Part shown: one piece after another, positions 1 to 7,549 of the stretch
Layout: the number at the start of each line of letters is the position of its first letter
Position numbering within the stretch: position 1 is the first letter of the stretch
NCBI GenBank assembly: GCA_016124315.1
Contig: WGNW01000091.1
Location: 1-56,945, forward strand
Source: Alphaproteobacteria bacterium
Lineage (GTDB): Bacteria; Pseudomonadota; Alphaproteobacteria; SMXS01
Length of the DNA stretch: 56,945 bases
Direction: 5' to 3'
Notes under the pieces: generated by a model
The model's input: only the letters and a program-made list of their open reading frames with translations
Told to the model about the DNA's origin: nothing
Databases searched by the model: none
Translations under genes and position numbers: made by a program

Positions 1-431
1 CCCTTGATGCGCCGCAGGTTGAAGAACAGCTTCTTCTGCGCCGCCGTGGTCCCCATCTTCACCAGCGACCACGACCGCAGCACGTATTCCTGGATGGAGG
101 CGCGAATCCACCACATGGCGTAGGTGGCCAGCCGGAAGCCCTTCTCCGGGTCGAACCGCTTGACCGCCTGCATCATCCCCACATTGCCCTCGGAGATCAG
201 CTCGCCCAGCGGCAGGCCGTAGCCGCGGTAGCCCATGGCGATCTTGGCCACCAGCCGCAGATGGCTGGTCACCAGCTTGTGGGCGGCCTCGGTGTCGCCG
301 TGGTCGTGCCAGCGGCGCGCGAGCATGTACTCCTCCTCCTGCCCCAGCATGGGAAACTTGCGGATTTCCTGCAGGTAGCGGGTCAGGCTGCCTTCAGGGC
401 TGAGCAGGGCCGGGAGCTGTGCGGACGACAT
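1..431 (-). CDS. rpoH: RNA polymerase sigma-32 factor RpoH (N-terminal part, cut by window edge)
   Basis: Heat-shock sigma factor that directs core RNA polymerase to chaperone and protease promoters. The visible ~143 residues begin MSSAQLPAL and contain the sigma-70 region 1.2/2 signature: SLTRYLQEIRKFPML, then LVTSHLRLVAKIA, then GLPLGELISEGNVGMMQAV and FRLATYAMWWIRASIQEYVL. These are typical of RpoH. The chosen ATG (429-431) follows AAAGGA about 8 nt upstream. An in-frame ATG six codons earlier (447-449) is possible but lies almost at the predicted transcription start. The rluD gene ends 110 bp upstream in the same direction, a pairing common in alphaproteobacteria. The C-terminal two thirds are outside the window. 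Confidence 0.95.
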   Translation of the reverse strand, partial: MSSAQLPALLSPEGSLTRYLQEIRKFPMLGQEEEYMLARRWHDHGDTEAAHKLVTSHLRLVAKIAMGYRGYGLPLGELISEGNVGMMQAVKRFDPEKGFRLATYAMWWIRASIQEYVLRSWSLVKMGTTAAQKKLFFNLRRIK

Positions 432-456
432 CTCGGATCCTTTGGTCATTCTTTGA

Positions 457-485
457 ATCTAGGGGATCGCGCCGCGAAACGCCAA
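457..485 (-). promoter_or_regulatory. Possible sigma-70-type promoter of rpoH
   Basis: On the minus strand TTGGCG (480-485) and CTAGAT (457-462) are separated by 17 bp, each matching the consensus in four of six positions. Transcription would begin about 20 nt before the preferred rpoH ATG. Seen by eye only. Confidence 0.4.
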
Positions 486-540
486 TTCCCTCCCTCGTCG
501 GCAGCGCTGCGATCCCGGAAAGGCGGGAGGCCGAACCCCA

Positions 541-1533
541 TCATTCGGCCAGGATGCGGGCCAGCGCCTGCAATTCAGGTGGGAGGTCGCTGCGGAACTT
601 CAAGGCTTCGCCGGTCACCGGGTGCACGAAGCCCAGCAGGCCCGCGTGCAGCGCCTGGCGTCCGAAGCCCTTCAGGAACTCCTGGACCGCCGGCGCCAGC
701 TTGCGACCGCGCCGGCCGCCGCCATACATGGGATCGCCGATCACCGCGTGGCCGATATACGCCATGTGGACGCGGATCTGGTGGGTGCGGCCGGTCTCCA
801 GCCGGCACTCCACCATGCTGGCCAGCGGCGTTGGCGGCTCGCCGTAAACCTCCTGCACCGCATAATGGGTGATCGCGTATTTGCCGCCATGGGGCAGTAC
901 CGCCCGCTTCTTGCGATTGGTGCGGCTGCGCCCCAGCGGCGCCTCCAGCGTACCGGCGCGGGGCCGCGGCACGCCCCAGCAGAGGGCACGGTAGGCCCGC
1001 TCGATGCTGTGCTCGGCGAACTGGTTGGCGAGGCCGGCATGGGCCCGGTCGGTCTTGGCCGCCACCATCACGCCCGAAGTGTCCTTGTCGAGCCGGTGGA
1101 CGATGCCGGGCCGGCGCACGCCGCCGATGCCCGACAGGCTGTCGCCGCAATGGGCGATCAGCGCGTTGACCAGGGTGCCGGCGGCATGGCCCGCCGCCGG
1201 GTGCACGACCATGCCGGCGGGCTTGTCGACGACGATCAGGTGCGCGTCCTCGAACAGCACCCGGAGCGGGATGTCCTCGCCAATCGGCTCGGCCACCACT
1301 GCCGACGGGATCTTCAGCCGGTAGCGCTCGCCCGGTTTGACCTTGGCGGAGGCGTTGTCTATCGTCCGCCACGATGGCCCGTCGCCGCGGCTCACCAGGC
1401 CGGCCGAGAGAAGCTGCTGGATGCGGGCGCGCGACAGGCCGGGCAACGCGACGGCCAGCGCCTTGTCGAGCCGGTTTCCGAGGGCGTCCTCGCCGATGAC
1501 GGCCTCGACAGTCTGATCGGGAATCTGCGACAT
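541..1533 (-). CDS. rluD: Ribosomal large subunit pseudouridine synthase D
   Basis: 330 aa. Converts uridines of helix 69 of 23S rRNA (1911/1915/1917 in E. coli) to pseudouridine. An S4 RNA-binding domain is at about residues 18-75 (NRLDKALAVALPGLSRARIQQLL). The RluA-type catalytic domain has HRLDKDTSG with the catalytic Asp near residue 149, followed by ALCWG and the downstream motif ETGRTHQIRVHM. Length fits the family. The start ATG (1531-1533) overlaps the start of the divergent gene at 1532, and no clear ribosome-binding site precedes it, so a slightly later start cannot be excluded. Followed by rpoH in the same direction. Confidence 0.95.
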   Translation of the reverse strand: MSQIPDQTVEAVIGEDALGNRLDKALAVALPGLSRARIQQLLSAGLVSRGDGPSWRTIDNASAKVKPGERYRLKIPSAVVAEPIGEDIPLRVLFEDAHLIVVDKPAGMVVHPAAGHAAGTLVNALIAHCGDSLSGIGGVRRPGIVHRLDKDTSGVMVAAKTDRAHAGLANQFAEHSIERAYRALCWGVPRPRAGTLEAPLGRSRTNRKKRAVLPHGGKYAITHYAVQEVYGEPPTPLASMVECRLETGRTHQIRVHMAYIGHAVIGDPMYGGGRRGRKLAPAVQEFLKGFGRQALHAGLLGFVHPVTGEALKFRSDLPPELQALARILAE

Positions 1534-1912
1534 GAGCGAACAAGTGGACCAAAAGCAGCGCACGCTCAAGATCGTCGTGATCCTGCTGGGCGTCGCGCTG
1601 CTGATCTGCGCCGCCATCGTCTTCGGCACCATCGCCCGCCGCGCCGCCGGCCTGGGCAAGGACAAGGCGCCGCCGCCCGCCGCCCAGCTCCCCGCCGCCA
1701 AGGCGATCGGCAACGTGGATGTGCCCATCCCCTACGGCGCCAAGGTGGTCGCGGTCGGCGGTGACGGCCGCGAGCTGCGCGTGCTGCTCGACCTGCCGGA
1801 GGGCCGCGAGCTGATGCTGGTCGACCGGCAGACCGGCGGCGTGCTCGGCACCCTGCATTTCGTGCCCCGGGCGCCCGGACCGGCCGCGCCCGGCGCCCCG
1901 GCGGCGCCGTGA
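1532..1912 (+). CDS. Small single-pass membrane protein (DUF6476-like)
   Basis: 126 aa. A charged N-terminus (MSEQVDQKQRTLK) is followed by one strong transmembrane helix at about residues 13-34 (IVVILLGVALLICAAIVFGT), a Pro/Ala-rich linker and a small soluble domain (RELRVLLDLPEGRELMLVDRQTGGVLGTLHF). I recognise the pattern as an alphaproteobacterial domain of unknown function found beside rluD, and no activity is known. It is divergent from rluD with overlapping start codons and overlaps the next gene by GTGA, so the two rightward genes are probably co-translated. Confidence 0.8.
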   Translation: MSEQVDQKQRTLKIVVILLGVALLICAAIVFGTIARRAAGLGKDKAPPPAAQLPAAKAIGNVDVPIPYGAKVVAVGGDGRELRVLLDLPEGRELMLVDRQTGGVLGTLHFVPRAPGPAAPGAPAAP

Positions 1913-2331
1913 TCCGGCTTTCTCCCGGCGACGCCGCCCGCATCCGCCGCGCCGCCGAGGCGGCCTGGCCCGAGGAGTGCTGCGGCCTGCTCGTCGGCCA
2001 TGCGGAAGGCGACGCCGTGGTGGTGGACGAGGTCGCGGAAAGCCTCAACCTGTCGGCCAGCCCTGGCGACAGCTTCGAGATCGATATGCGGCTGCGGCTG
2101 CGCCTGCACCGCGAGCTGCGCGGCACCGGCCGCGAGATCGTCGGCCATTACCACTCCCATCCGGGCGGCCCGCCCCACCCGTCGGAGCGCGACCGGCTCC
2201 AGGCCTGGGAGCCGGAGCTGGTCTGGCTGATCGTGCCGGTGGCGGACGGCCGCGCCGGCGAGGCGGCGGCGTTCCGCCTGGCGCCGGACGGCACGGCGTT
2301 CCAGCCCGTCCCCATCGTCATGCTGGCCTGA
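1909..2331 (+). CDS. JAMM/MPN-fold metallopeptidase (M67 family)
   Basis: 140 aa, GTG start, overlapping the upstream gene by 4 bp. Zinc-dependent isopeptidase/deubiquitinase-like fold. The full JAMM signature is visible: Glu22 (EECCGLLVG), then His82-x-His84, seven residues, Ser92 and Asp95 (HYHSHPGGPPHPSERD). Bacterial members process ubiquitin-like or sulfur-carrier proteins such as ThiS/MoaD-like proteins. No such partner lies next to this gene, so the substrate is unknown. Confidence 0.9.
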   Translation: MIRLSPGDAARIRRAAEAAWPEECCGLLVGHAEGDAVVVDEVAESLNLSASPGDSFEIDMRLRLRLHRELRGTGREIVGHYHSHPGGPPHPSERDRLQAWEPELVWLIVPVADGRAGEAAAFRLAPDGTAFQPVPIVMLA

Positions 2332-2408
2332 GCGAACCGCGGGCCATTTTTCCCTTGATCGGGACCCTGCCTCGCGCCTATCTATGGCGCCTTGTCCGCG
2401 CCGGCCAC

Positions 2409-2484
2409 GCTCCCTTCGTCTAGCGGCCTAGGACGTCGCCCTCTCACGGCGAAAACAGGGGTTCGAGTCCCCTAGGGAGCGCCA
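2409..2484 (+). tRNA. tRNA-Glu (anticodon CTC)
   Basis: Acceptor arms GCTCCCT (2409-2415) and AGGGAGC (2474-2480) pair. The anticodon stem TCGCC/GGCGA encloses loop CTCTCAC, giving anticodon CTC at 2443-2445. The T-arm CAGGGGTTCGAGTCCCCT is canonical, and the 3' CCA is encoded (2482-2484). Its 3' half is duplicated at 14644-14692, so it is the integration target of the adjacent element and remains intact. Confidence 0.97.
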
Positions 2485-2486
2485 AC
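2438..2486 (+). repeat. attL: 49-bp direct repeat at the tRNA-Glu 3' end
   Basis: This 49-bp segment runs from the anticodon stem through the CCA and two further bases. It is identical to 14644-14692 and diverges immediately outside (T versus C on the right, T versus A on the left). It is the classic crossover block left by a tyrosine integrase that uses a tRNA gene. Confidence 0.95.
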
Positions 2487-2678
2487 TAAATCAATGGGTT
2501 ATGGCGTGGCCGATGGCGCGGGACGCCAATCTCGGTAACAGATCGGCAATAAGCGGTTCCGAAGACAGCGGAAGGCAACGGACGTTTGCGCCCTGCGCAA
2601 TGGCCTTGATGGGGCATTCGCTGACTGTGCCGGGTTGTCTCTTGAGCCCTCTCCCCGAATCGTCATAGACGAGAACGC

Positions 2679-2891
2679 ATGGAGAACAGGGCGCCCCGCA
2701 ACTATACCGTCGGCCGGCTGAGGACGTGGCACATCGTCCTGGCATGGTGCGACCGCTGCAAGCGGCGTGGCGAGCTGGATGTGACGGGGTATGCGAAGGA
2801 TCTGGAGCTGCGGCGTCTGGAGCGGCGGCTCCGCTGCCGGGGCTGCGGTCGCGTCGGGTGTTACGTGCTCATCGAGAAGGCGCCGCGGTGA
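2679..2891 (+). CDS. Small zinc-ribbon-like protein, function unknown
   Basis: 70 aa. Two CxxC knuckles are seen: CDRC near residues 24-27 and CRGC near 53-56, the second followed by GRVGC. These could bind one zinc ion. The protein is basic (RRLERRLRCRGCGR), suggesting nucleic-acid contact. It is the first gene inside attL and is convergent with the leftward phage-type block. The ribosome-binding site is weak (GAG at about -9). No family recognised. Confidence 0.55.
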   Translation: MENRAPRNYTVGRLRTWHIVLAWCDRCKRRGELDVTGYAKDLELRRLERRLRCRGCGRVGCYVLIEKAPR

Positions 2892-2912
2892 GCCCGTGGC
2901 CTGGGTCAGCGC

Positions 2913-3260
2913 TCAACCGGCCGCCCGCTCTTCGTTGAGCCGGGTCACCACGATCTCCAGCACGTCCAGCTCGTCGTTGCTGAGATCGGCCGTGTCGAGG
3001 ATCGGAATGTCGTCGCCGGCGGGCCGCTGATCGTCCCCCATCAAACCAAGCACCCGAGCCTTGAGCGTCGTGGCCGCCACCATCCGGGCTGCGTCGGTCG
3101 CCTGCCTGGAGGCCTCGTGGATGGCGTCCACGGCCTCGACGATCGTGGAGATGAGATGGGCCCTGTCTGCCGCCCGATCCCGGGCCTCAAGGCGCCGGCT
3201 TTCCGCGTCCCTCTCCCGGGCCTCCAGGCTCGCCAGGCGTCGGTTAAGGTCGCGAGTCAT
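2913..3260 (-). CDS. Hypothetical phage-type protein with N-terminal coiled coil
   Basis: 115 aa. The ATG overlaps the stop of the upstream gene (ATGA, 3257-3260). Residues ~1-35 are a charged coiled-coil heptad region (LNRRLASLEARERDAESRRLEARDR). The remainder is helical, ending in an acidic segment (DTADLSNDELDVLEIVVTRL). It is the last gene of the leftward block. No family is recognised. An accessory virion or assembly role would fit the neighbours but is not shown. Confidence 0.6.
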   Translation of the reverse strand: MTRDLNRRLASLEARERDAESRRLEARDRAADRAHLISTIVEAVDAIHEASRQATDAARMVAATTLKARVLGLMGDDQRPAGDDIPILDTADLSNDELDVLEIVVTRLNEERAAG

Positions 3261-4003
3261 GCCGCTGCCGCCTTTCCACGCAACCGCGACCACAGGCCGC
3301 CCGGGCCGCGCCGGGGGCGTTCGGCGAAAGGGTCGATCATCGCTCCGATCCGATCCGGCCACGTCCGCAGCACGCGTTCACTGATGCCATCCCGCGCCAC
3401 CGTCGTAATGTGGGCAAAGCCGCCGGCGCAGTAGCGGGCATCCTCGCCGGGGAAGCCCCAGGGATCGCGGCGCTGCGCCTCCAGCAGTGTCAGGCCGTCG
3501 CGGGCCGGATCGAAGCTCTCCGGGTCGGCAGGGTCGACGGCACGGCCGAAGATATCCGGCAGGCGATCCGTAGGCGTGTCCAGCATCGCCCTCATCCTGA
3601 CCAGAGAATAGGGCCGATATCCGGGGCCGAGGCGCACCTGATCAGGCTCGACTGCCCACAACCGCGGCTCGTCGGCCTCATCGGACCAGAGCGCGGCCAG
3701 GAGCCGGACGCCTATCTCGTCCTCGGTCGCGCCCTCGGGCAGTTCGCGCCGGTTCCGCGCCACCATGTCGCGCAGCACGGCCGGGAGCGCGTCCAGGGCC
3801 TCGCGCTGGGTACGGGCGCCGGCCAGCCCTTCCTCGATGAAGTGGACGACGCCGCGGCCGTTCCACGCCACCGCGAGCCGCAGCTCGTCGAAGATCGCAA
3901 CCTTGATGCCGACAGCCATCAATCGGCCGTCCCGGGCCGTGTGCGCGCCGTCGGTCAGCAGGATCGCGGCCTGGGGCTGAACGATGCCGTTGACTGAACT
4001 CAA
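3257..4003 (-). CDS. Hypothetical phage-type protein, possible Ntn-hydrolase-like fold
   Basis: 248 aa from a TTG start that overlaps the upstream stop (TTGA). An ATG 28 codons later is the alternative. The N-terminal half (ILLTDGAHTARDG, GIKVAIFDELRLAVAWNGRG) recalls the first strands of proteasome-like Ntn hydrolases (Asp…Lys…a.sG pattern), but no N-terminal Thr/Ser/Cys nucleophile is obvious. An inactive or misassigned fold is therefore possible. The C-terminal half is unassigned. It sits between a tail-tip-like fragment and a coiled-coil protein in a translationally coupled cluster. Confidence 0.55.
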   Translation of the reverse strand: MSSVNGIVQPQAAILLTDGAHTARDGRLMAVGIKVAIFDELRLAVAWNGRGVVHFIEEGLAGARTQREALDALPAVLRDMVARNRRELPEGATEDEIGVRLLAALWSDEADEPRLWAVEPDQVRLGPGYRPYSLVRMRAMLDTPTDRLPDIFGRAVDPADPESFDPARDGLTLLEAQRRDPWGFPGEDARYCAGGFAHITTVARDGISERVLRTWPDRIGAMIDPFAERPRRGPGGLWSRLRGKAAAA

Positions 4004-4320
4004 CCGAAGAACTCCGCATGGATCCTGTCACGGGACCGGCCATAGCCGCTCACGCGGGCCGGCCTGGAGTTCTTGATCGAAGTTTCCGTCGTCTCGGGCT
4101 TCGGAGCGGATGGCCCGAGCCCGGCAAGATGGGCGAGCGACGCGACGCCGGAAATCGTGATCGCGGTCACCAGGCCGTGACCGATCGCGAGTGCACCGCC
4201 TACTGATCCGGCGAGGCCGCTGTTGAACACGAAGTTGGCGATGGTCAGCCCCACGTTCGGAATAAAGGCGATGGCGACGGCCGCCGCCACGGTGAGTATT
4301 GCGCCCACTACCTTGCCCAT
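4000..4320 (-). CDS. Shortened phage tail-tip-like membrane-active protein
   Basis: 106 aa. A hydrophobic N-terminal two thirds (VVGAILTVAAAVAIAFIPNVG…; GALAIGHGLVTAITISGVASL) precedes ETTETSIKNSRPARVSGYGRSR. From memory of the family, that motif opens a much longer domain in alphaproteobacterial phage tail-associated proteins. Here it stops within ten residues (DRIHAEFFG), so the large C-terminal domain is absent. Either a deletion or selection kept only the N-terminal segment. It is coupled to the next gene by TTGA. Confidence 0.5.
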   Translation of the reverse strand: MGKVVGAILTVAAAVAIAFIPNVGLTIANFVFNSGLAGSVGGALAIGHGLVTAITISGVASLAHLAGLGPSAPKPETTETSIKNSRPARVSGYGRSRDRIHAEFFG

Positions 4321-4335
4321 GATGGTTTCTCCCTT

Positions 4336-4635
4336 TCAGAGCTGCAGGTCCGCCGGCGACATCGCCGCCAGCGCGACAGCGATGGCCGGGCACGACGCGC
4401 GCCGGCATTCGCTGATCAGTTCTTCGATTTCAGTGCCGTCGCCGAACCGGCGATCCCAGGCCGCGCGCTCGGCACGGGACATCGTGGCCTCGCGGTGCTC
4501 GCGGGAAATCCCGACCGCTTCGGGCGCGAAGCCCGCGGCCTTCTCCTCGACGAGTTGACGCAGGGCCCGAAGGTGTGGGACTGGATTGCCTGGTGCGCCC
4601 TCGAGGCGCGCGATGCGTTCCGACAGCGACTTCAT
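4336..4635 (-). CDS. Hypothetical small phage-type protein
   Basis: 99 aa. Starts MKSLSERIARLEGAPG, a short coiled-coil opening resembling that of the 115-aa protein at 2913-3260. Then comes a helical region with AERAAWDRRFGDGTEIEELI. The ATG overlaps the DUF5681 gene stop (ATGA), so it is probably translationally coupled. No function recognised. The position directly after the DUF5681 gene suggests a packaging or assembly accessory role, which is inference only. Confidence 0.6.
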   Translation of the reverse strand: MKSLSERIARLEGAPGNPVPHLRALRQLVEEKAAGFAPEAVGISREHREATMSRAERAAWDRRFGDGTEIEELISECRRASCPAIAVALAAMSPADLQL

Positions 4636-5081
4636 GGCGAGTCCGTCCTTTGCTCCAATGCCCTGATGCGCGCCTCCAGGTCGGCGGTCTCAAGGGCCTT
4701 GCGGTGCATCTCCAGCACGGCGCCGAACTGCTGCGCCTCGGCGGGGGTGAGCTGGCCGGCCGCCACAGCCGCCAGAACGGCCGCCAGGGCCCTGGGATGG
4801 TCCTCGGCGTCGGAGATAGCCGGCAGGGCGATCTCGACCGTCCTGTCCTTCCTGGGCGGCAGCAGGCGCTCCAGACAGAGGCGCAGCGCCTGCATGTCGC
4901 CGCCGAGCGCGAGGTCTATGGCCTTCTGGGTCAGCGCCTTGGCCTGGCCGTCGAGCAGCCTCTCAACGGCGAGGGTGATCTTGTGGCGCGACCCCTTCGG
5001 GCGGCCTGGATTGCCGGGCGCGAACCTGCCGTCAGATCGGCGCGCGACCGTTTTGGAGCCGTTGTTACGGGCTGCGGCCAT
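4632..5081 (-). CDS. DUF5681-domain protein (possible small-terminase-like)
   Basis: 149 aa. The N-terminus contains the DUF5681 signature DGRFAPGNPGRPKGSRHKITLA at about residues 17-38, followed by a helical body with LRLCLERLLPPRKDRTVEIALP and a C-terminal coiled coil (ETADLEARIRALEQR). The ATG at 5079-5081 has AGGA nine bases upstream. In alphaproteobacterial phages and prophages this domain often lies just before the large terminase, so a DNA-recognition role in packaging is plausible. No large terminase follows here. Confidence 0.75.
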   Translation of the reverse strand: MAAARNNGSKTVARRSDGRFAPGNPGRPKGSRHKITLAVERLLDGQAKALTQKAIDLALGGDMQALRLCLERLLPPRKDRTVEIALPAISDAEDHPRALAAVLAAVAAGQLTPAEAQQFGAVLEMHRKALETADLEARIRALEQRTDSP

Positions 5082-5195
5082 CGTCGCCGGTCCTGAAGAA
5101 ATCCGCGGCCGGCGCCGGGGCCCTGGCCGCCCCATGCTGAATGGCGCCGGCCGCGGCACGCCGTCGCATCGGAGTAACCCGCGGCGTGGTGGAGA

Positions 5196-6065
5196 TCATT
5201 CGGCCGCCTCCGCCGGTTCCGGCGCAGGGGTGACCTTGATGCGCTTGCTGCGGGCGTCCTCGACCTGGGCGTCGTCCATCCAGAAGGTGCGCGGTTCGTT
5301 GTCGATGCCTCGCACGCCGTCACGGGTGCCTACGAACAGCATGGCGCCCGATCGATGCTCCAGCCGATAGGGCTTCCACCGGTTGCGCGCCGCCTCCTCC
5401 CGGGCCACGAGGTCGCGCTTTGTCTGCTCCAGGATCGCGACGTAGTCGATGGTCGGGCCGCGACCGTAGGCCTTGGCATCCCACAGGAGGCCCCAGGTGT
5501 CGAAATTCGGGAGCTGCAGGTCGACCAGCCTTTTGACGTGGTTCACGCCATCGGGCCACATCCCGTTGCCGGCGAAGCCTCGCGCCCGCGCCTCCACCGG
5601 CGCCAGCCACGGCGAGCCGCCGGGCCGGATGGCGTTGGCGGTCTTCAGCCGCTCATCGCTGTCGACGATCCGTTGAAACAGCGCCGCCAGCTCGGCCAGC
5701 ATGATCGGAACCCGGTCCCGGATTTCGGTGACCAGGGCGTCCGCCTCAGCAGCCGCAGCCTCATATTCCTCGCGCTGCTGGCGGGCCTTGTCGGACTTCG
5801 TCTTGGCCTCGAAATGCGCCCGCATCTCGTCGCGCTGAGCGGCGCGGCGCTCGGCCTCGAACTCCAGGTCCTTCGCCTGGTCCCGGGCGGCGCGGGCCGC
5901 CTTGCTGTCGAGGGAGGTGTCAAGGGAGCGCCGGTGCGCGGCCTCCGCCTGAGCAACCAGAGCGGCGCGTTCGGACTCCAGGTCGTCGGCGAGCTGCTGC
6001 ACGTCGGCGGCGCGGGAGCCTACCTTGAGGGCGCTGGCGATTCGTTCGTCGAAGGGTCGGGGCAT
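5196..6065 (-). CDS. Hypothetical phage-type protein with long coiled coil
   Basis: 289 aa. Start chosen for its strong AGGAGA five bases before the ATG. Residues ~15-130 are a charged coiled coil (DDLESERAALVAQAEAAHRR…EFEAERRAAQRDEM). Residues ~140-270 form a globular part rich in Trp/Tyr/Phe (GMWPDGVNHVKRL, FDTWGLLWDAKAYGRGPTIDYVAIL). No family recognised. Followed by a 114-bp gap before the DUF5681 gene, in which I see nothing clear. Confidence 0.65.
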   Translation of the reverse strand: MPRPFDERIASALKVGSRAADVQQLADDLESERAALVAQAEAAHRRSLDTSLDSKAARAARDQAKDLEFEAERRAAQRDEMRAHFEAKTKSDKARQQREEYEAAAAEADALVTEIRDRVPIMLAELAALFQRIVDSDERLKTANAIRPGGSPWLAPVEARARGFAGNGMWPDGVNHVKRLVDLQLPNFDTWGLLWDAKAYGRGPTIDYVAILEQTKRDLVAREEAARNRWKPYRLEHRSGAMLFVGTRDGVRGIDNEPRTFWMDDAQVEDARSKRIKVTPAPEPAEAAE

Positions 6066-6111
6066 CGGGTTCTCCTGTGGATGTTTCGCACGGGGTTGTC
6101 CGGGTGTGGGG

Positions 6112-6288
6112 TCAGCGGTTGCGCAGCCACTCCACACGTCGGGCGAGGCGGTCGGCGCGCTCGTCCAATTCGTCGTCGTCGGTGAGGTCGTCTTGCGGCC
6201 GGCGGTACCGGGCGCGGCGTAGGGCGTCGCGAAGGTCGCGGGCGTAGATCTTGGCCGCCTCGTCCTGGATATCGCGCTGATGCGTCAT
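6112..6288 (-). CDS. Small charged protein (58 aa)
   Basis: 58 aa ORF: MTHQRDIQDEAAKIYARDLR… ending RVEWLRNR, with a central acidic stretch (DDLTDDDELDERAD) between basic segments. It fits neatly between two same-strand genes (14 bp after the upstream stop, 46 bp before the next ATG) with a modest GAGG-type site upstream. Predicted fully helical. Function unknown. Confidence 0.5.
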   Translation of the reverse strand: MTHQRDIQDEAAKIYARDLRDALRRARYRRPQDDLTDDDELDERADRLARRVEWLRNR

Positions 6289-6302
6289 CGGCCGGCCCGC
6301 CT

Positions 6303-6881
6303 CTAGAAGCTGTTGGCGCCGCCGCCGCCCGATGCCGGCGAACCAAAGCGCGCCGCGCGCAGGGCATTCACCGTGGCCCGGCCATCCTGCATGCGGGCGT
6401 CCTGCGTCTGGACGGGCTTTGCCGCGGGGCGGCTGGGCATGCCGACATGGTTGCCGTACCGTGCGTCGCGAAGGGCGGCGGCGGTCGCCCTAGCGGCCCC
6501 GTAGCGCATCCCGTCGATGATCTTCAGGCCCTGGTCCAGGATCGCCCGGCCGTCGCCGAGCTTAGCGGCCACGCCGGCCGCCGTGGCGCGACCGACATAC
6601 ATGGCCGCGGCTTCGGCTATGACCTTCTGGATCTCGTTCGGCTTCATGTTGACCAGCACTTCCTCGACCGAACGGCCGTCGCGCCCCTTCAGGAGTGCGG
6701 TGCGGATTTCCTCCTCGAGCGTGGGGGGCGGCTGATCGTGGAGGAAGACGCGGGTGCGGGGCCGTGGGCGCCCGTCCATTATCAGGGGGTTGATGTGGAG
6801 GCCGTAGCCGTCTTTGAGGACGCCATTGGCGTCGAAGGCTTCGGCTTCGGAAACGGGGCGGCCGAGTCGGTCCGTGTACAT
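6303..6881 (-). CDS. Hypothetical protein, first gene of the leftward phage-type block
   Basis: 192 aa. Begins MYTDRLGRPVSEAEAF with GGAG six bases before the ATG. The middle is helical (EEEIRTALLKGRDGRSVEEVLVNMKPNEIQKVIAEAAAMYV). The C-terminus is low complexity, ending in a poly-Gly SGGGGANSF tail. Alternating Ala/Arg repeats (AARATAAALRDARYG, ATVNALRAARFG) are notable. No family recognised. A divergent 173-aa gene begins 146 bp away, so a divergent promoter region lies at 6882-7027. Confidence 0.6.
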   Translation of the reverse strand: MYTDRLGRPVSEAEAFDANGVLKDGYGLHINPLIMDGRPRPRTRVFLHDQPPPTLEEEIRTALLKGRDGRSVEEVLVNMKPNEIQKVIAEAAAMYVGRATAAGVAAKLGDGRAILDQGLKIIDGMRYGAARATAAALRDARYGNHVGMPSRPAAKPVQTQDARMQDGRATVNALRAARFGSPASGGGGANSF

Positions 6882-7027
6882 GCATCGCTCCGGAGTTTCG
6901 CGGTGGGCATTGACCGGAGGATAGGCCGCGGGCGGGTGCGGAGTTTACCGCCATCAGAGGGCGGCGTAGGCTGGCCCTGTGGCGGGCATGCGCGCGGGCC
7001 GTGCGCCCCGGGACGGAGAGGTGGATA

Positions 7028-7549
7028 ATGGACCTCATGCGGCTGCTGGAGCCGCTTCGGCGGATGCTTGGGGATCGGGAATTCGAACGAGCCCTGGAGG
7101 CCTGTCCGGACGACCCGGAATTGATCAATCCCAGCCAAGGCTTGAACGAGACCAGGAATGCCTCTCATCAGGCCGCAGCAGCCCTGGTGAGGCAGTACCG
7201 ATATGCCGAAGCGCTGCCCTACTATCTCCGGATCGTCGTCATGGACGGCATGGGGGCCATGCATTGTCGGCTTGAGGACGACGGGCATCTCGTCTGGCAT
7301 TGGGATGAACGGCTTGCCGTGCAGGCCCACGGCATCATGAAGGCCATCGCGAAGACCGCCAACTTCTACGGCTATTCCATCGACGACCTGGAGCGCGACT
7401 ATTTTGCCCAGGCGCCGGCCGTGATGGCCATGCTGCAGGACCTCCACCCACCCCACCAGCCAGCGGACATCTGGCCCGCCGCGCGGGGCTACATCCTGGA
7501 GCACATGGAAACGGGCACGAAGTGGAGGCCGCCGAAGGGCGCCGGCTGA
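7028..7549 (+). CDS. Hypothetical protein, possible cargo gene
   Basis: 173 aa, ATG preceded by GGAGAGG. Mostly helical with a TPR-like stretch (AAAALVRQYRYAEALPYYLRIVVMDGMGAMHC), then an aromatic-rich region (DGHLVWHWDERLAVQAHGIMKAI) and a C-terminal tail ending KWRPPKGAG. No signal peptide or membrane helix. It lies alone between the phage-type block and HigBA, a position where satellites often carry accessory genes. Not recognised; no function proposed. Confidence 0.6.
   Translation: MDLMRLLEPLRRMLGDREFERALEACPDDPELINPSQGLNETRNASHQAAAALVRQYRYAEALPYYLRIVVMDGMGAMHCRLEDDGHLVWHWDERLAVQAHGIMKAIAKTANFYGYSIDDLERDYFAQAPAVMAMLQDLHPPHQPADIWPAARGYILEHMETGTKWRPPKGAG

Noticed and set aside
2491..2745. 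84-aa minus-strand frame next to attL
   Set aside because: No ribosome-binding site, no motif and overlap with the better-supported zinc-ribbon-like gene on the other strand.
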